NCBI RefSeq assembly: GCF_004118975.1
Contig: NZ_CP035376.1
Span: 62,001-126,000, forward strand
DNA: 64,000 nucleotides
Origin: Luteimonas sp. YGD11-2
Lineage (GTDB): Bacteria > Pseudomonadota > Gammaproteobacteria > Xanthomonadales > Xanthomonadaceae
Direction of reading: 5' to 3'
A model generated the notes under the pieces. That model was not told the DNA's origin, searched no databases, and saw only the letters and a list, made by a program, of their open reading frames with translations. A program made the position numbers and the translations under genes. Of the stretch, positions 49,085 to 57,073 are shown piece after piece. The stretch's first letter is position 1; the number at the start of each line of letters is the position of its first letter.

Positions 49085-49636
49085 TCAGCGCTCGTCGCCG
49101 CCCTCGCGCAACATCTCCGCCATCCGCGCCTCCGCCTTCGCGTGCAGCGCCCAGAAGTCCTCCACGCCGTCGCCGTGTATGCGGCGCTCCAGCGCGGCCA
49201 GGTGCGAGTGCCAGCCGCCGCCGAAGTTGAGCGCATCGCTGCGGCCGCGCAGGCCGGTGTGGGTCAGGACCAGGCGGGTCTGGTCGTTGCCGGCATCGTC
49301 GAGTTCGATGGTGACTTCGCCGGCGTCGCCGTTCTCCCAGGTGAAGGCGAGCATATGGGGCGGTTCGCAGCGGGTGATGCGTTCGCTCCAGCTGTGGCCG
49401 ATGTAGGGGCGGTAGCGCTCCGGCGTGGGCACGTCGTGGTCGGAGAGCTGATCGTGGTCCATGTTCAGGCCGATGCTGCCGCCCACCCGGGCATCGGTGG
49501 GCCCGGCCATGAACCAGCGCGCGCGCAGCTCGGGGTCCACCAGGTACTGCCAGACCCTGCCCACGGGTGCATCCAACAGCCGCTCGAAGCGCAGCATGGC
49601 AGGCGTGGCCTGGTCGGTGTGCCGGGTGTCAGTCAT
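49085..49636 (-). CDS. SRPBCC/AHSA1-domain protein
   Basis: The product has 183 residues. It has an activator-of-Hsp90-like SRPBCC fold: FERLLDAPVGRVWQYLVDPE, RARWFMAG, the long-helix end and TRLVLTHTGLRGR. Such proteins bind small hydrophobic ligands; the ligand here is unknown. Its start overlaps the end of the ArsR gene by 8 bases, the common ArsR-SRPBCC pair. A near-copy of bases 49201-49266 lies at 53287-53352. Confidence 0.88.
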   Translation of the reverse strand: MTDTRHTDQATPAMLRFERLLDAPVGRVWQYLVDPELRARWFMAGPTDARVGGSIGLNMDHDQLSDHDVPTPERYRPYIGHSWSERITRCEPPHMLAFTWENGDAGEVTIELDDAGNDQTRLVLTHTGLRGRSDALNFGGGWHSHLAALERRIHGDGVEDFWALHAKAEARMAEMLREGGDER

Positions 49637-50000
49637 GGGTGTCCTCCTTGCGGGGTTTGCGGGGTGTACGCGCCGGTGGCGCGGCGTCGTCCTTCAATGC
49701 GCGCTCCAGGGCATCGAGGCGGGTGGTCCACAACTGCTGCCACTGGCCCAGCCAGTCGCTGGCGTCCTTCAGCCGTTCCGGCCTGATCCGGCACAGCTGT
49801 TGCCGCCCCACCTTGTAGCGTTCGATCAGCCCGGCCTGCGCCAGCACGGCGACATGCTTGGAGGCGCCCGCGAAGCTCATCTCGTGCGGCGCGGCCAGTT
49901 CGCCGATGGATTTCTCGCCCAGCATCAGGTCGGCGAGCATCCCCCGACGGGTCGGGTTGGCCAGTGCGGTGAAGGTGCTGTCGAGATCTTGTTCAACCAT
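49629..50000 (-). CDS. ArsR-family transcriptional regulator
   Basis: The product has 123 residues. The winged helix covers ~5-85: FTALANPTRRGMLADL, then KSIGELAAPHEMSFAGASKH with the recognition helix and LIERYKVGRQQLCRI as the wing. The metal-binding ELCVCDL motif is absent, as in the SRPBCC-paired subgroup. Two matching inverted repeats overlap and precede its start, suggesting autoregulation. The C-terminus is basic and proline-rich. Confidence 0.9.
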   Translation of the reverse strand: MVEQDLDSTFTALANPTRRGMLADLMLGEKSIGELAAPHEMSFAGASKHVAVLAQAGLIERYKVGRQQLCRIRPERLKDASDWLGQWQQLWTTRLDALERALKDDAAPPARTPRKPRKEDTHD

Positions 50001-50008
50001 GAGGTTGA
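49993..50008. promoter_or_regulatory. ArsR operator copy 1, over the start codon
   Basis: TCAAC, six bases, GTTGA. The six-base spacer contains the ArsR start codon. It has the same arms and spacing as copy 2, whose centre is 41 bases away. Confidence 0.6.
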
Positions 50009-50033
50009 GTGTTGCGCTGCCCCGTAGGCATTG

Positions 50034-50049
50034 TCAACTGTCTGGTTGA
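50034..50049. promoter_or_regulatory. ArsR operator copy 2, over the -35
   Basis: TCAAC, six bases, GTTGA. On the minus strand it overlaps TTGACA, the probable -35 of the arsR promoter, so bound protein would block RNA polymerase. The rest of 50050-50300 shows no gene. Confidence 0.6.
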
Positions 50050-50313
50050 ATGTCGTGTCGTTGAAGAAGGCGAGGCGCGTGTAGCGAACGGTCGTGAGGG
50101 CCGGCAGCCCCGTTGGTTAGAGCATTCCGACTGCTCAGACACTCACGGCAAAAAGCCGACCGGGAGATGCACGGCCGAGATCGTCTCTCTCTAAACCGAG
50201 CCACTGGTGTGAAGACAGCGTAGATTCTTAAATGATTCTAGCCAGATATTTCACGCCGCTTAAGGAGACTGTCGCAGCCTACACGCAAACGTGATTTGAC
50301 AAGGAGAGTCCCC

Positions 50314-50748
50314 ATCAAACTAACTGTGAAGGGCGCTGTGCTTGCATCAATGCTACTGGCAGGCTGCGCTCATACGACGAAGACCGAGCAAGCGGAAGCA
50401 CTTCCCTTAGTGCGATTTCCGCCTCCCCAAGAGAATGCAGAAGTTGTCCATCTCACCGCTGCCGCAGTGGGCAAGCTGGTCTATGAACAGGGCTGTTTCA
50501 AGCTGCGCGCGCGTGGCCAGCCGCTCCAGACCATCATCTGGCACAGCCACTTCAGCCTTCTCAGCCGAGATGGGAAAACAGGCGTAGTCGACGAGACCAG
50601 CGGAGAGTCCGCATTTGCTGGAGACGAAATCCGCATAGGCGGTGGCGTCGTCGACTCGGTCGGCAGCAACGTGGAGAACTACGCGCGCGCACGAGAATGC
50701 GGTGCGCCGTACACCTCAGCAAATACCCTACGGAGAGTCAAACCATGA
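50314..50748 (+). CDS. Small lipoprotein with possible ATC start
   Basis: AAGGAG at 50301-50306 is followed 7 bases later by ATC, after which the frame reads KLTVKGAVLASMLLAGC, a perfect lipoprotein signal with lipobox LAGC. No ATG or GTG fits both the ribosome site and the signal: the TTG at 50296 lies upstream of the ribosome site. I therefore propose ATC as start, or a mutated ATG. The mature part (~125 residues) is not recognised; it has two cysteines and a G-rich centre. Its stop overlaps the next ATG in ATGA. Confidence 0.55.
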   Translation: MKLTVKGAVLASMLLAGCAHTTKTEQAEALPLVRFPPPQENAEVVHLTAAAVGKLVYEQGCFKLRARGQPLQTIIWHSHFSLLSRDGKTGVVDETSGESAFAGDEIRIGGGVVDSVGSNVENYARARECGAPYTSANTLRRVKP

Positions 50749-51888
50749 AACGGAAGATATTTGCTGCATCCATTCTTGCGTTGGCATCTGCTGGCATGTC
50801 GGTGACCGCATTCGGCCAGGAAGGGGACCCCGTACTGGAGGCGTATGCGGCTGCATACGAGCTGACATACGAAGAGGCGAGGGATCGCTGGTCCTGATGG
50901 AATAGCAGAGTTCTCGCGGAGCTGCATGATCAGCTCAAGCGTGATTCGTCTTTTCGCTGGCATGAGGATTGTTCACAAGCCCACTCTCAAACTCATCATC
51001 TACGCGAAAGGAAATGCGGTCAGGCTAGCGACCAAGGCTAATGTCGCCATTCCGGTCGAAGCAGTGGATGTGCCGCGATCCCTTGTCGAACTGCAGGCTG
51101 CGGCGAACTCGGTGGCAAGCTCTGTACAAGCAATTGGGGCAAGGTTCGAGATCGCTATTGAGCCCGATACCGGCACCATCACCGTCTATACCGAGGACGA
51201 TGCAGCGGCTAGGAAAACCCTTGGTGAGGCCACCCTCAGGAAGCTTTCTTTCCTCAAGATTGTAAAGGTGGCGGAGCGAGCGGAACCCACCGCAACGTTC
51301 CTTGGAGGACAACGCGTCGTGGGGAGCAGAGAATGCACCTCCGGTTTCACCGTATACCGGACATCTAACCCAAGCCAGCGCGGTGTGGTGACAGCGGGGC
51401 ACTGCGGGACAACCAGCGTCAGGGTGAACAACGTGCTGTTCAGCCAGCCAGCCAGCCGGAGGTACTCGGGCGACTATGACCAGATGTGGTTCACCGCCTC
51501 CGGACACACTTGGACGAACACCATCTACACTGGCCAGAGCACTCCCGCCACGATCTCGATTCAGGCGACCTATGATCCTGTTGTTGGAACTCTGCTATGC
51601 AAATACGGCAGAGCCTCCGGACAGACGTGTGGGGAGATCACATCTACCAACGCAGGGGTCACTAATCGTGAGAACGGGACGGTCGGATACTATTATCGTG
51701 TGCGGAATCTGACACCAAACCAGCCGATGACCATTAACGGCGACAGCGGCGGACCAGTGTTCGGCAGCGCGGGAGTGGCCTTCGGCATCGTTCATGGCCG
51801 TGGCAGTGGGCAGTTTGTCAACGACATGTACTTCATGCCGGCTCACCGCTTCTCCGCTATTGGTGCTAGCGTCCTCACTACTCCTTGA
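50745..51888 (+). pseudogene. Frameshifted S1-family serine protease (alpha-lytic/streptogrisin type)
   Basis: The gene opens with a signal peptide (MKRKIFAASILALASAG, cleaved near FGQ) and EEARDR, and then a TGA at 50895-50897 stops the frame. The same frame goes on with RVLAELHDQLKRDSSF, and after ~50970 the sequence continues in another frame as AGMRIVHKPTLKLIIYAKG. The protease domain follows intact with TAGHCG, the Asp in GDYDQMW and GDSGGPV. The breaks lie in the pro-region, so the product cannot be made as one chain. The frame from 50926 could give a 320-residue piece without signal peptide. Confidence 0.75.
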
Positions 51889-51909
51889 GCCGCTGCCGGA
51901 GTACTCGGC

Positions 51910-51945
51910 GGTGTGCCGGTAGGAGTCCGCTCCTTCCGGCACACC
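51910..51945. terminator. Long hairpin after the protease gene
   Basis: GGTGTGCCGG with AGGAG inside, a TCCG loop, CTCCT and CCGGCACACC form a stem of about 15 pairs with single mismatched bases, 22 bases after the stop. There is no T-run. No gene is seen from 51946 to 52233. Confidence 0.55.
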
Positions 51946-52233
51946 GTCTGTCAGTTCCCGTAGTCACGCGGAGGGCTGGGTCAGGCCGGCCGGCACCCTG
52001 CCGCGGCAGCCGGTGCGCGTTCGCGTAGGAGCGCCAGGAGATGACGCCTGATCCCAGCAGCGGGACCGTGACAGTGCGCTTCTCCCCGAAAGAGCGGCAT
52101 CAGGCTGTTCCCAACCTTACTTCGCTGGCCGTCCGGAGGTGACATCGGCGACAAGCGCCGGCGCCACCCGCTGATGAACCGGGAGCAGGATCGGGCGGTG
52201 CGACGCACGTTGACGGGCAGGGCAGAACAGGAT

Positions 52234-52635
52234 TCAGTGCGAACGCGCTCGCGTGGCGCGGCGACGCGCGGCCACGCCGGCCCAAAACACGAAGCCGTGG
52301 AGCACCGCGGCGCACAGGGCCGCGAGCGTCCAGAACAGGTCGAGCGTCAGCACGACGTTCGCGGCGCCATCCAGGAGCGGCCAGCCCGAGCGCTGGAACC
52401 AGGCGCTTCCCGCGCCGAACAGCCGGTGCGCGGCCTGGTCGGTCGACAACGAATGCCAGTCGCCAGACCGGAACACGCCGGCGAAACCCCAGGCGAAGCG
52501 GGCCGCCGCGCCCACGGCCAGCGCGCCGCCGATCCACAGCAACGCCTCGCCCACCCAGCGCGCGCGCGACCAAAGCTGCAGCGCGCCGAGCCACCAGGCC
52601 AGCGCGATCAGCAGCAGGAGGAACAGCAGCCCCAT
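52234..52635 (-). CDS. Small integral membrane protein, unknown
   Basis: The product has 133 residues with three or four hydrophobic segments (~2-22, 28-50, 85-118) and an Arg-rich C-terminus. Trp is frequent. No family recognised. It follows the next gene by 40 bases on the same strand, so they may be co-transcribed. Confidence 0.65.
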   Translation of the reverse strand: MGLLFLLLLIALAWWLGALQLWSRARWVGEALLWIGGALAVGAAARFAWGFAGVFRSGDWHSLSTDQAAHRLFGAGSAWFQRSGWPLLDGAANVVLTLDLFWTLAALCAAVLHGFVFWAGVAARRRATRARSH

Positions 52636-52675
52636 CAGTGGCGCCCGTCATCGAGGCGCCGGCCGCACGGCGGAA

Positions 52676-53227
52676 TCACACGCCGGCCCGACGCGCATCG
52701 ATCCCCAGCGCCGGCGAGATCACCCGGACCGCCTCGTCATCCGCCGCCAGCGTCATCCACCCCGCCACCGCATCGGTCCCGGTCTCCCAGGTCCACAGCG
52801 TGTAGCCATCGAGCCGCAGCTGGTCGTGGGCAGTTTCCAGCAGTTGGGTCGCCGACACGCTCCCGAGGAAAGCATCGTCAGTCGGATCCTCGACACCCCA
52901 GTCGATCGCCAGGTTGAATCGCGCGGCCAGCTCGTTGATGCAATCGATCAGCGCACCGGTCTCGCTCTCGTCGATATGGAAGCCCGACCTCCAGTCGATC
53001 ACATCCTTCAGTAGCCCGACCACGTCGACGTCAGCGGCATCGCCACCACCCAGCGCATCCTGGAACGCCCCGAACTGCTGCATCGCCGCATCCTCGTCGC
53101 CGGGATTGATCACCAGCAGCAGTTGCCAGACCAGCGCCTCGGCGCCGGCCGCGTCCTCGATGTCCGCGCCCCCGGCCTCCTGCGCGTAGTTGTCGTCGGG
53201 ATCGAAATCGTCGTCGGGCAGGGTCAT
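52676..53227 (-). CDS. Acidic cytosolic protein, DUF6630-like (tentative)
   Basis: The product has 183 residues from the ATG at 53227, opening with acidic MTLPDDDFDPDD. The body reads WQLLLVINPGDEDAAMQQF, DVIDWRSGFHIDESETGALID and FNLAIDWGVEDP, matching my memory of DUF6630 proteins in xanthomonads; function unknown. The frame stays open upstream to 53458, but that part includes a relic of the SRPBCC gene and is not expected to be translated. Confidence 0.6.
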   Translation of the reverse strand: MTLPDDDFDPDDNYAQEAGGADIEDAAGAEALVWQLLLVINPGDEDAAMQQFGAFQDALGGGDAADVDVVGLLKDVIDWRSGFHIDESETGALIDCINELAARFNLAIDWGVEDPTDDAFLGSVSATQLLETAHDQLRLDGYTLWTWETGTDAVAGWMTLAADDEAVRVISPALGIDARRAGV

Positions 53228-53286
53228 CGCGGGCGCGCCGTGGCATGGGCGCGCCAGTGTGCCGCATGTCGCGTGGTGGCCGCGGG

Positions 53287-53352
53287 GGTGCGAATGCCCG
53301 CCGCCACCGGAGTCCAGCGCGTCGCTGCGGCCGCGCAGGCCGGTGTGGGTCG
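53287..53352 (-). pseudogene. Relic copy of part of the SRPBCC gene
   Basis: On the minus strand it reads THTGLRGRSDALDSGGGGHS against THTGLRGRSDALNFGGGWHS in the gene at 49085-49636. About 57 of 66 bases agree with 49201-49266. The rest of the SRPBCC gene is absent here, so it is a partial duplication or the trace of a lost paralogue, left in the gap between two genes. Confidence 0.65.
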
Positions 53353-53456
53353 GCGCCGGCGCATGGCGGGCCTTGAACCTACCTGCCGAGCCGGAAGCGG
53401 CTTCCCGCATGGCGCGTGCGCCACAATGCACGGCCCCCGCACGATCAGGACGTCGC

Positions 53457-53675
53457 ATGGACGTTGAAGCACTCCTCCGCGCAGCCCTCCGCGAAGCCGG
53501 CTACGGCCCCGACGCGATCGGTTCGGCGCTGCCGCGCATCATGCGCATCCTGCAGGCGGAGGACGTGCGCATCGAAGCCGGCCGCACCCTGTCGCGCAAG
53601 GAACGCGAGTACGTGCGCGTACAGCTCGAGATGGGCGTCGACGTGTCGGAGATCGTCGCCGGCCTCAAGCGCTGA
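53457..53675 (+). CDS. Small conserved-looking protein, unknown
   Basis: The product has 72 residues, charged and mostly helical, with no signal or membrane segment. It contains RKEREYVRVQLEMGVDVSEI. I do not recognise the family. It ends by overlapping the convergent membrane-protein gene by 11 bases. Confidence 0.6.
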   Translation: MDVEALLRAALREAGYGPDAIGSALPRIMRILQAEDVRIEAGRTLSRKEREYVRVQLEMGVDVSEIVAGLKR

Positions 53676-54048
53676 CGTCACCAAGCACCACGGCCAGCAG
53701 CAGCACGTACGCGGCCACCGCCGCCAGCGCATGGCCGATCACCAGGCCTGCCGGCAGCAGCCGCTTGTTCCACTTGTACCCGAGGCTCAGCACCGCGCCG
53801 CCGGCGGCCGCCAGCAGGAACAGCAGCAGTGCCAGCAGCGCCAGTGCCGGGATGCCACCGGCATACCAGGCATAGGCCATCAGGGTGACGCCTGCGCCCG
53901 CCAGCAGGCCGTGCAGCATGGCGAGCCAGGCGGGGGGATTGCGACGGCCTCTGAAACGGATGCCGGCCATCACCAGGCCGCCAAGGGCGGCCACGGTGAA
54001 CAGCACGGCGGCCGCCTGCAGCATGCGCATTGTCTCGTCCGGATTCAT
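53665..54048 (-). CDS. Four-helix membrane protein, unknown
   Basis: The product has 127 residues with four hydrophobic segments (~10-30, 43-62, 66-90, 100-125). Short loops between them suggest a compact integral membrane protein. No family or catalytic residue is recognised. Confidence 0.65.
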   Translation of the reverse strand: MNPDETMRMLQAAAVLFTVAALGGLVMAGIRFRGRRNPPAWLAMLHGLLAGAGVTLMAYAWYAGGIPALALLALLLFLLAAAGGAVLSLGYKWNKRLLPAGLVIGHALAAVAAYVLLLAVVLGDVSA

Positions 54049-54209
54049 GGCATGGCTCCTTTCGCCCTGCGGGTGCAGGCGTAAACGGAAGTCTTGCCCC
54101 GTGCGTCATCCGCCGTCGTGAAGGCTGCAACACGGTTGCCGGGACGATGGCGACGCGCGATTCATTGCCGATGGCGAACCATACGACGACGCGCACGGCT
54201 TCCGGGTGG

Positions 54210-55433
54210 ATGGACATGGACACCTCGAACTACCAATGGCTGCACCACGAAGGCGAGACGCCCATCAAGGGCTGGGTGCGCGGCGTGCCGCTGGAAGACC
54301 AGGCGCGCGCGCAGCTGCGCAATATCGCCAGCCTGCCCTTCGTCGGCCCCTGGGTGGCGGTGATGCCCGACGTGCACCTGGGGATTGGCGCCACCGTGGG
54401 TTCGGTGGTGCCGACGCAGGGTGCGATCATTCCCGCCGCGGTTGGCGTGGACATCGGCTGCGGCATGGCCGCGGTGCGCACCACGCTCAACGCACGTGAA
54501 CTGCCGGATTCGCTGTCGCGCCTGCGCTCGGCGATCGAGCGCGCCGTCCCGGTCGGCAACGGCCCGCACGGCGAACACCGCAAGACCCCCGACAGCATCG
54601 AAACGGCGCTCGGTGGATCGGGCCTGTGGCAGCGGCTGCAGCGCATCAAGGCCAGGCACCCGCGCATCCGCCTGGACAAGGTGGAGAAGCAGCTCGGCAC
54701 GCTCGGCGGCGGCAACCATTTCATCGAGGTCTGCCTGGACGAAAGCGACGCGGTGTGGGTGATGCTGCATTCCGGTTCGCGCGGCACCGGCAACCTGATC
54801 GGCAGCTACTTCATCCAGCGTGCGCGCGAGGAACTCGGCAAGCGCGTGCTGGGCTACCACGTGCCCGACAAGGACCTGGCGTTCTTCATGGAAGGCGAGC
54901 CGCTGTTCGACGATTACGTCGAAGCCGTGGGCTGGGCGCAGGACTACGCGCGTGCCAACCGCGAGGCGATGATGCAGCGCGTGCTGCACGCGATGCGCGC
55001 GGAGCTGCCGAAGTTCAGGCTGCAGGCGATGGCAGTGAACTGCCACCACAACTACGTGCAGAAGGAGACGCACGCAGGGCAGGAGATGTTCGTCACCCGC
55101 AAGGGCGCGGTGCGCGCCGGCATGGACGAGCTCGGCATCATCCCCGGCAGCATGGGCGCGAAGAGCTTCATCGTGCGCGGGCTGGGCAATGGCGACAGCT
55201 TCGAGAGCTGCAGCCACGGCGCCGGCCGGGTGATGAGCCGCACCGCGGCGCGCAACAGCATCACGCTCAAGCAGCACCGCGAGGCCACCGCGCACGTGGA
55301 GTGCCGCAAGGACCAGGCGGTGATCGACGAATCACCGGCCGCGTACAAGGACATCGACGCGGTGATGACCGCGCAGGAGGACCTCGTGGAGGTGGTGCAC
55401 ACGCTGCGGCAGGTGGTGTGCGTCAAGGGTTAG
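54210..55433 (+). CDS. rtcB: RNA-splicing ligase RtcB
   Basis: The product has about 407 residues; ATGs at 54171, 54210 and 54216 are possible, and 54210 has GGGTGG upstream. It joins 3'-phosphate or cyclic phosphate RNA ends to 5'-hydroxyl ends with GTP and manganese. The metal residues are in MPDVHLGIG, GVDIGCGM and GGGNHFIE, and the guanylated His in SCSHGAGR. The usual rtcA and rtcR partners are not next to it. Confidence 0.93.
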   Translation: MDMDTSNYQWLHHEGETPIKGWVRGVPLEDQARAQLRNIASLPFVGPWVAVMPDVHLGIGATVGSVVPTQGAIIPAAVGVDIGCGMAAVRTTLNARELPDSLSRLRSAIERAVPVGNGPHGEHRKTPDSIETALGGSGLWQRLQRIKARHPRIRLDKVEKQLGTLGGGNHFIEVCLDESDAVWVMLHSGSRGTGNLIGSYFIQRAREELGKRVLGYHVPDKDLAFFMEGEPLFDDYVEAVGWAQDYARANREAMMQRVLHAMRAELPKFRLQAMAVNCHHNYVQKETHAGQEMFVTRKGAVRAGMDELGIIPGSMGAKSFIVRGLGNGDSFESCSHGAGRVMSRTAARNSITLKQHREATAHVECRKDQAVIDESPAAYKDIDAVMTAQEDLVEVVHTLRQVVCVKG

Positions 55434-55545
55434 GCGGTCGGATCCGGCACGCCAGGCAGTCCAGGCTCGCCTGCCGCGTGGAAAAGCAGGCCCCACTTCG
55501 GCAGGATCGTGCTCGACATCCGAGATCCGAGATCCGAGGTTTGCG

Positions 55546-56292
55546 ATGCTCCGACATCCCGCCTGCCTGCTGCTCACGATCGCCTGCTGCCTCATGCCCG
55601 CGCTGGCGCGCGGCTTCGAGGTGCCCGACGTCACCTATCCCGCCATCGCGGAACGCGCCGCGACCACCGAGGCGTTCGCGCCGCCAGGCTGGCGGCTCGA
55701 GCACCTCGCGCGCGGCCGGCTGGATGCCGATGACCGGGAGGACGCCCTGCTGGTGCTGCGCATGGACGATCCAGCCAATGTCATCGACAACAGCGGCTTC
55801 GGGCCCGATCGCTTCGACACCAATCCGCGCATGCTGGTGGCGGTACTTGCACAGCCCGACGGCAGCTGGCGCCGGGTGATGCACAACCACACGCTGGTGC
55901 CGCGGCCGGAGTCGCCGGTGATGGACGATTACCTCGACGACGACCCGGCCCATGCCGTGACCATCCACCCGAACCGGACCTGGTCGGTGGCGCTTCGCAG
56001 CTGGGCCAGCGCCGGCACCTGGAGCATGCGCCAGGTGTCGCACACGTTCCGCCTTGAAGGCGACTGCATGCGGCTGGTCGGCTACGACGACATGCATCTG
56101 CATCGCGCGAGCGGGGAAACCATGACCACCAGCGTCAACCACCTCACGGGCCGCGCGTGGACCCGGCCCGGAAGCATCGAGGACGACGCGCCCGGCCCGC
56201 AGCGCCACACCCGCCTGGCCGCGAACCCGCGCCTGTGCATCGACGAAGTCGGCGACGGCCTGTCGTACCTGCCGGAACTCCTGGACCAGTAG
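55546..56292 (+). CDS. Exported protein, unknown
   Basis: The product has 248 residues with a signal peptide (MLRHPACLLLTIACCLMPA, cleaved near ARG). The mature part is rich in Asp, Trp and His and contains ARGRLDADDREDALLVLR, a pattern seen in periplasmic beta-rich proteins with a calcium-type DxDxRxD loop. Two late cysteines may pair. No function is recognised. GAGATCC is repeated in tandem just upstream (55524-55540). Confidence 0.7.
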   Translation: MLRHPACLLLTIACCLMPALARGFEVPDVTYPAIAERAATTEAFAPPGWRLEHLARGRLDADDREDALLVLRMDDPANVIDNSGFGPDRFDTNPRMLVAVLAQPDGSWRRVMHNHTLVPRPESPVMDDYLDDDPAHAVTIHPNRTWSVALRSWASAGTWSMRQVSHTFRLEGDCMRLVGYDDMHLHRASGETMTTSVNHLTGRAWTRPGSIEDDAPGPQRHTRLAANPRLCIDEVGDGLSYLPELLDQ

Positions 56293-56506
56293 GGCGCACG
56301 CTCACGCGCGATCGGCGACCGCGGGACCGGACGTCGCCGTCCGCACTGGCGATCCACGCGCCCTGTCCGGGCACCGTCGCCACCGGCCCCATGCGACACC
56401 GCACCTGCAGCCGCCGCGCTGCAGCAGGACCCCGGCGCCTACGCCGGGAACATCCATGCCGGATCCACAGTAGCCACCCGCGGCGGGTGCCATTACGCTG
56501 GGTCGC

Positions 56507-57073
56507 ATGCCCAGCCGCGCGCCCGCCCGCGTTCGCTTCGAAGCACGCCTGCAGCGGCCCGCACGGCCGGCGGATGCCGATTGGGCCTTCCTTGTCGTGC
56601 CGGGGTCCGCCAGCTCGAAGCTGCCGACCCGCAGCCAGGTCTCGGTGGAGGGCACGCTTGCCGGGGCAGCGTTCCAGGCCACGCTGGAGCCGGACGGGCA
56701 GGGCAGCCACTGGCTCAGGGTCGGACCCGCGCTGCTCGGGGCGGCCGTTGCACGGGCGGGTGACACGGTGGCGCTGGACGTTATGCCGGTCACGCAGGAA
56801 CCCGAGCCCGTTGTACCGCCGGACCTCGATGCCGCCCTCGCGGCGAACCCCGCCGCCAGGGCCACCTGGGACGACATCACCCCGCTCGCCCGCCGCGACT
56901 GGATCCAGTGGGTGACGTCGGGCAAGAAGGCCGCGACCCGCGTCAAACGCATCGCCACCGCCTGCGACAAGCTGGCCTCGGGCCAGCGCCGCGCCTGCTG
57001 CTTCGACCGCTCCGGCATGTACAGCCGGGGCAATCTCGGGCCGCCCGAGGCCCCGACTGATGCCCACGGCTAA
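56507..57073 (+). CDS. YdeI/OmpD-associated-like protein with DUF1905 domain
   Basis: The product has 188 residues. Residues ~8-100 form a DUF1905 beta-barrel (RVRFEARLQRP, WAFLVVPG, LRVGPALLGAAVARAGD). Residues ~105-175 form the helical YdeI tail with LAANPAARATWDDITPLARR, WIQWVTSGKKAATRVKRI and the usual R-x-x-C end. Function unknown. It overlaps the oxidoreductase gene by 14 bases, so they are coupled. The gap 56293-56506 has a short GC hairpin and no gene. Confidence 0.82.
   Translation: MPSRAPARVRFEARLQRPARPADADWAFLVVPGSASSKLPTRSQVSVEGTLAGAAFQATLEPDGQGSHWLRVGPALLGAAVARAGDTVALDVMPVTQEPEPVVPPDLDAALAANPAARATWDDITPLARRDWIQWVTSGKKAATRVKRIATACDKLASGQRRACCFDRSGMYSRGNLGPPEAPTDAHG

Noticed and set aside
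51981..52208. 75-codon minus-strand frame
   Set aside because: It is Arg/Cys-rich with no ribosome site; it looks like a chance frame.
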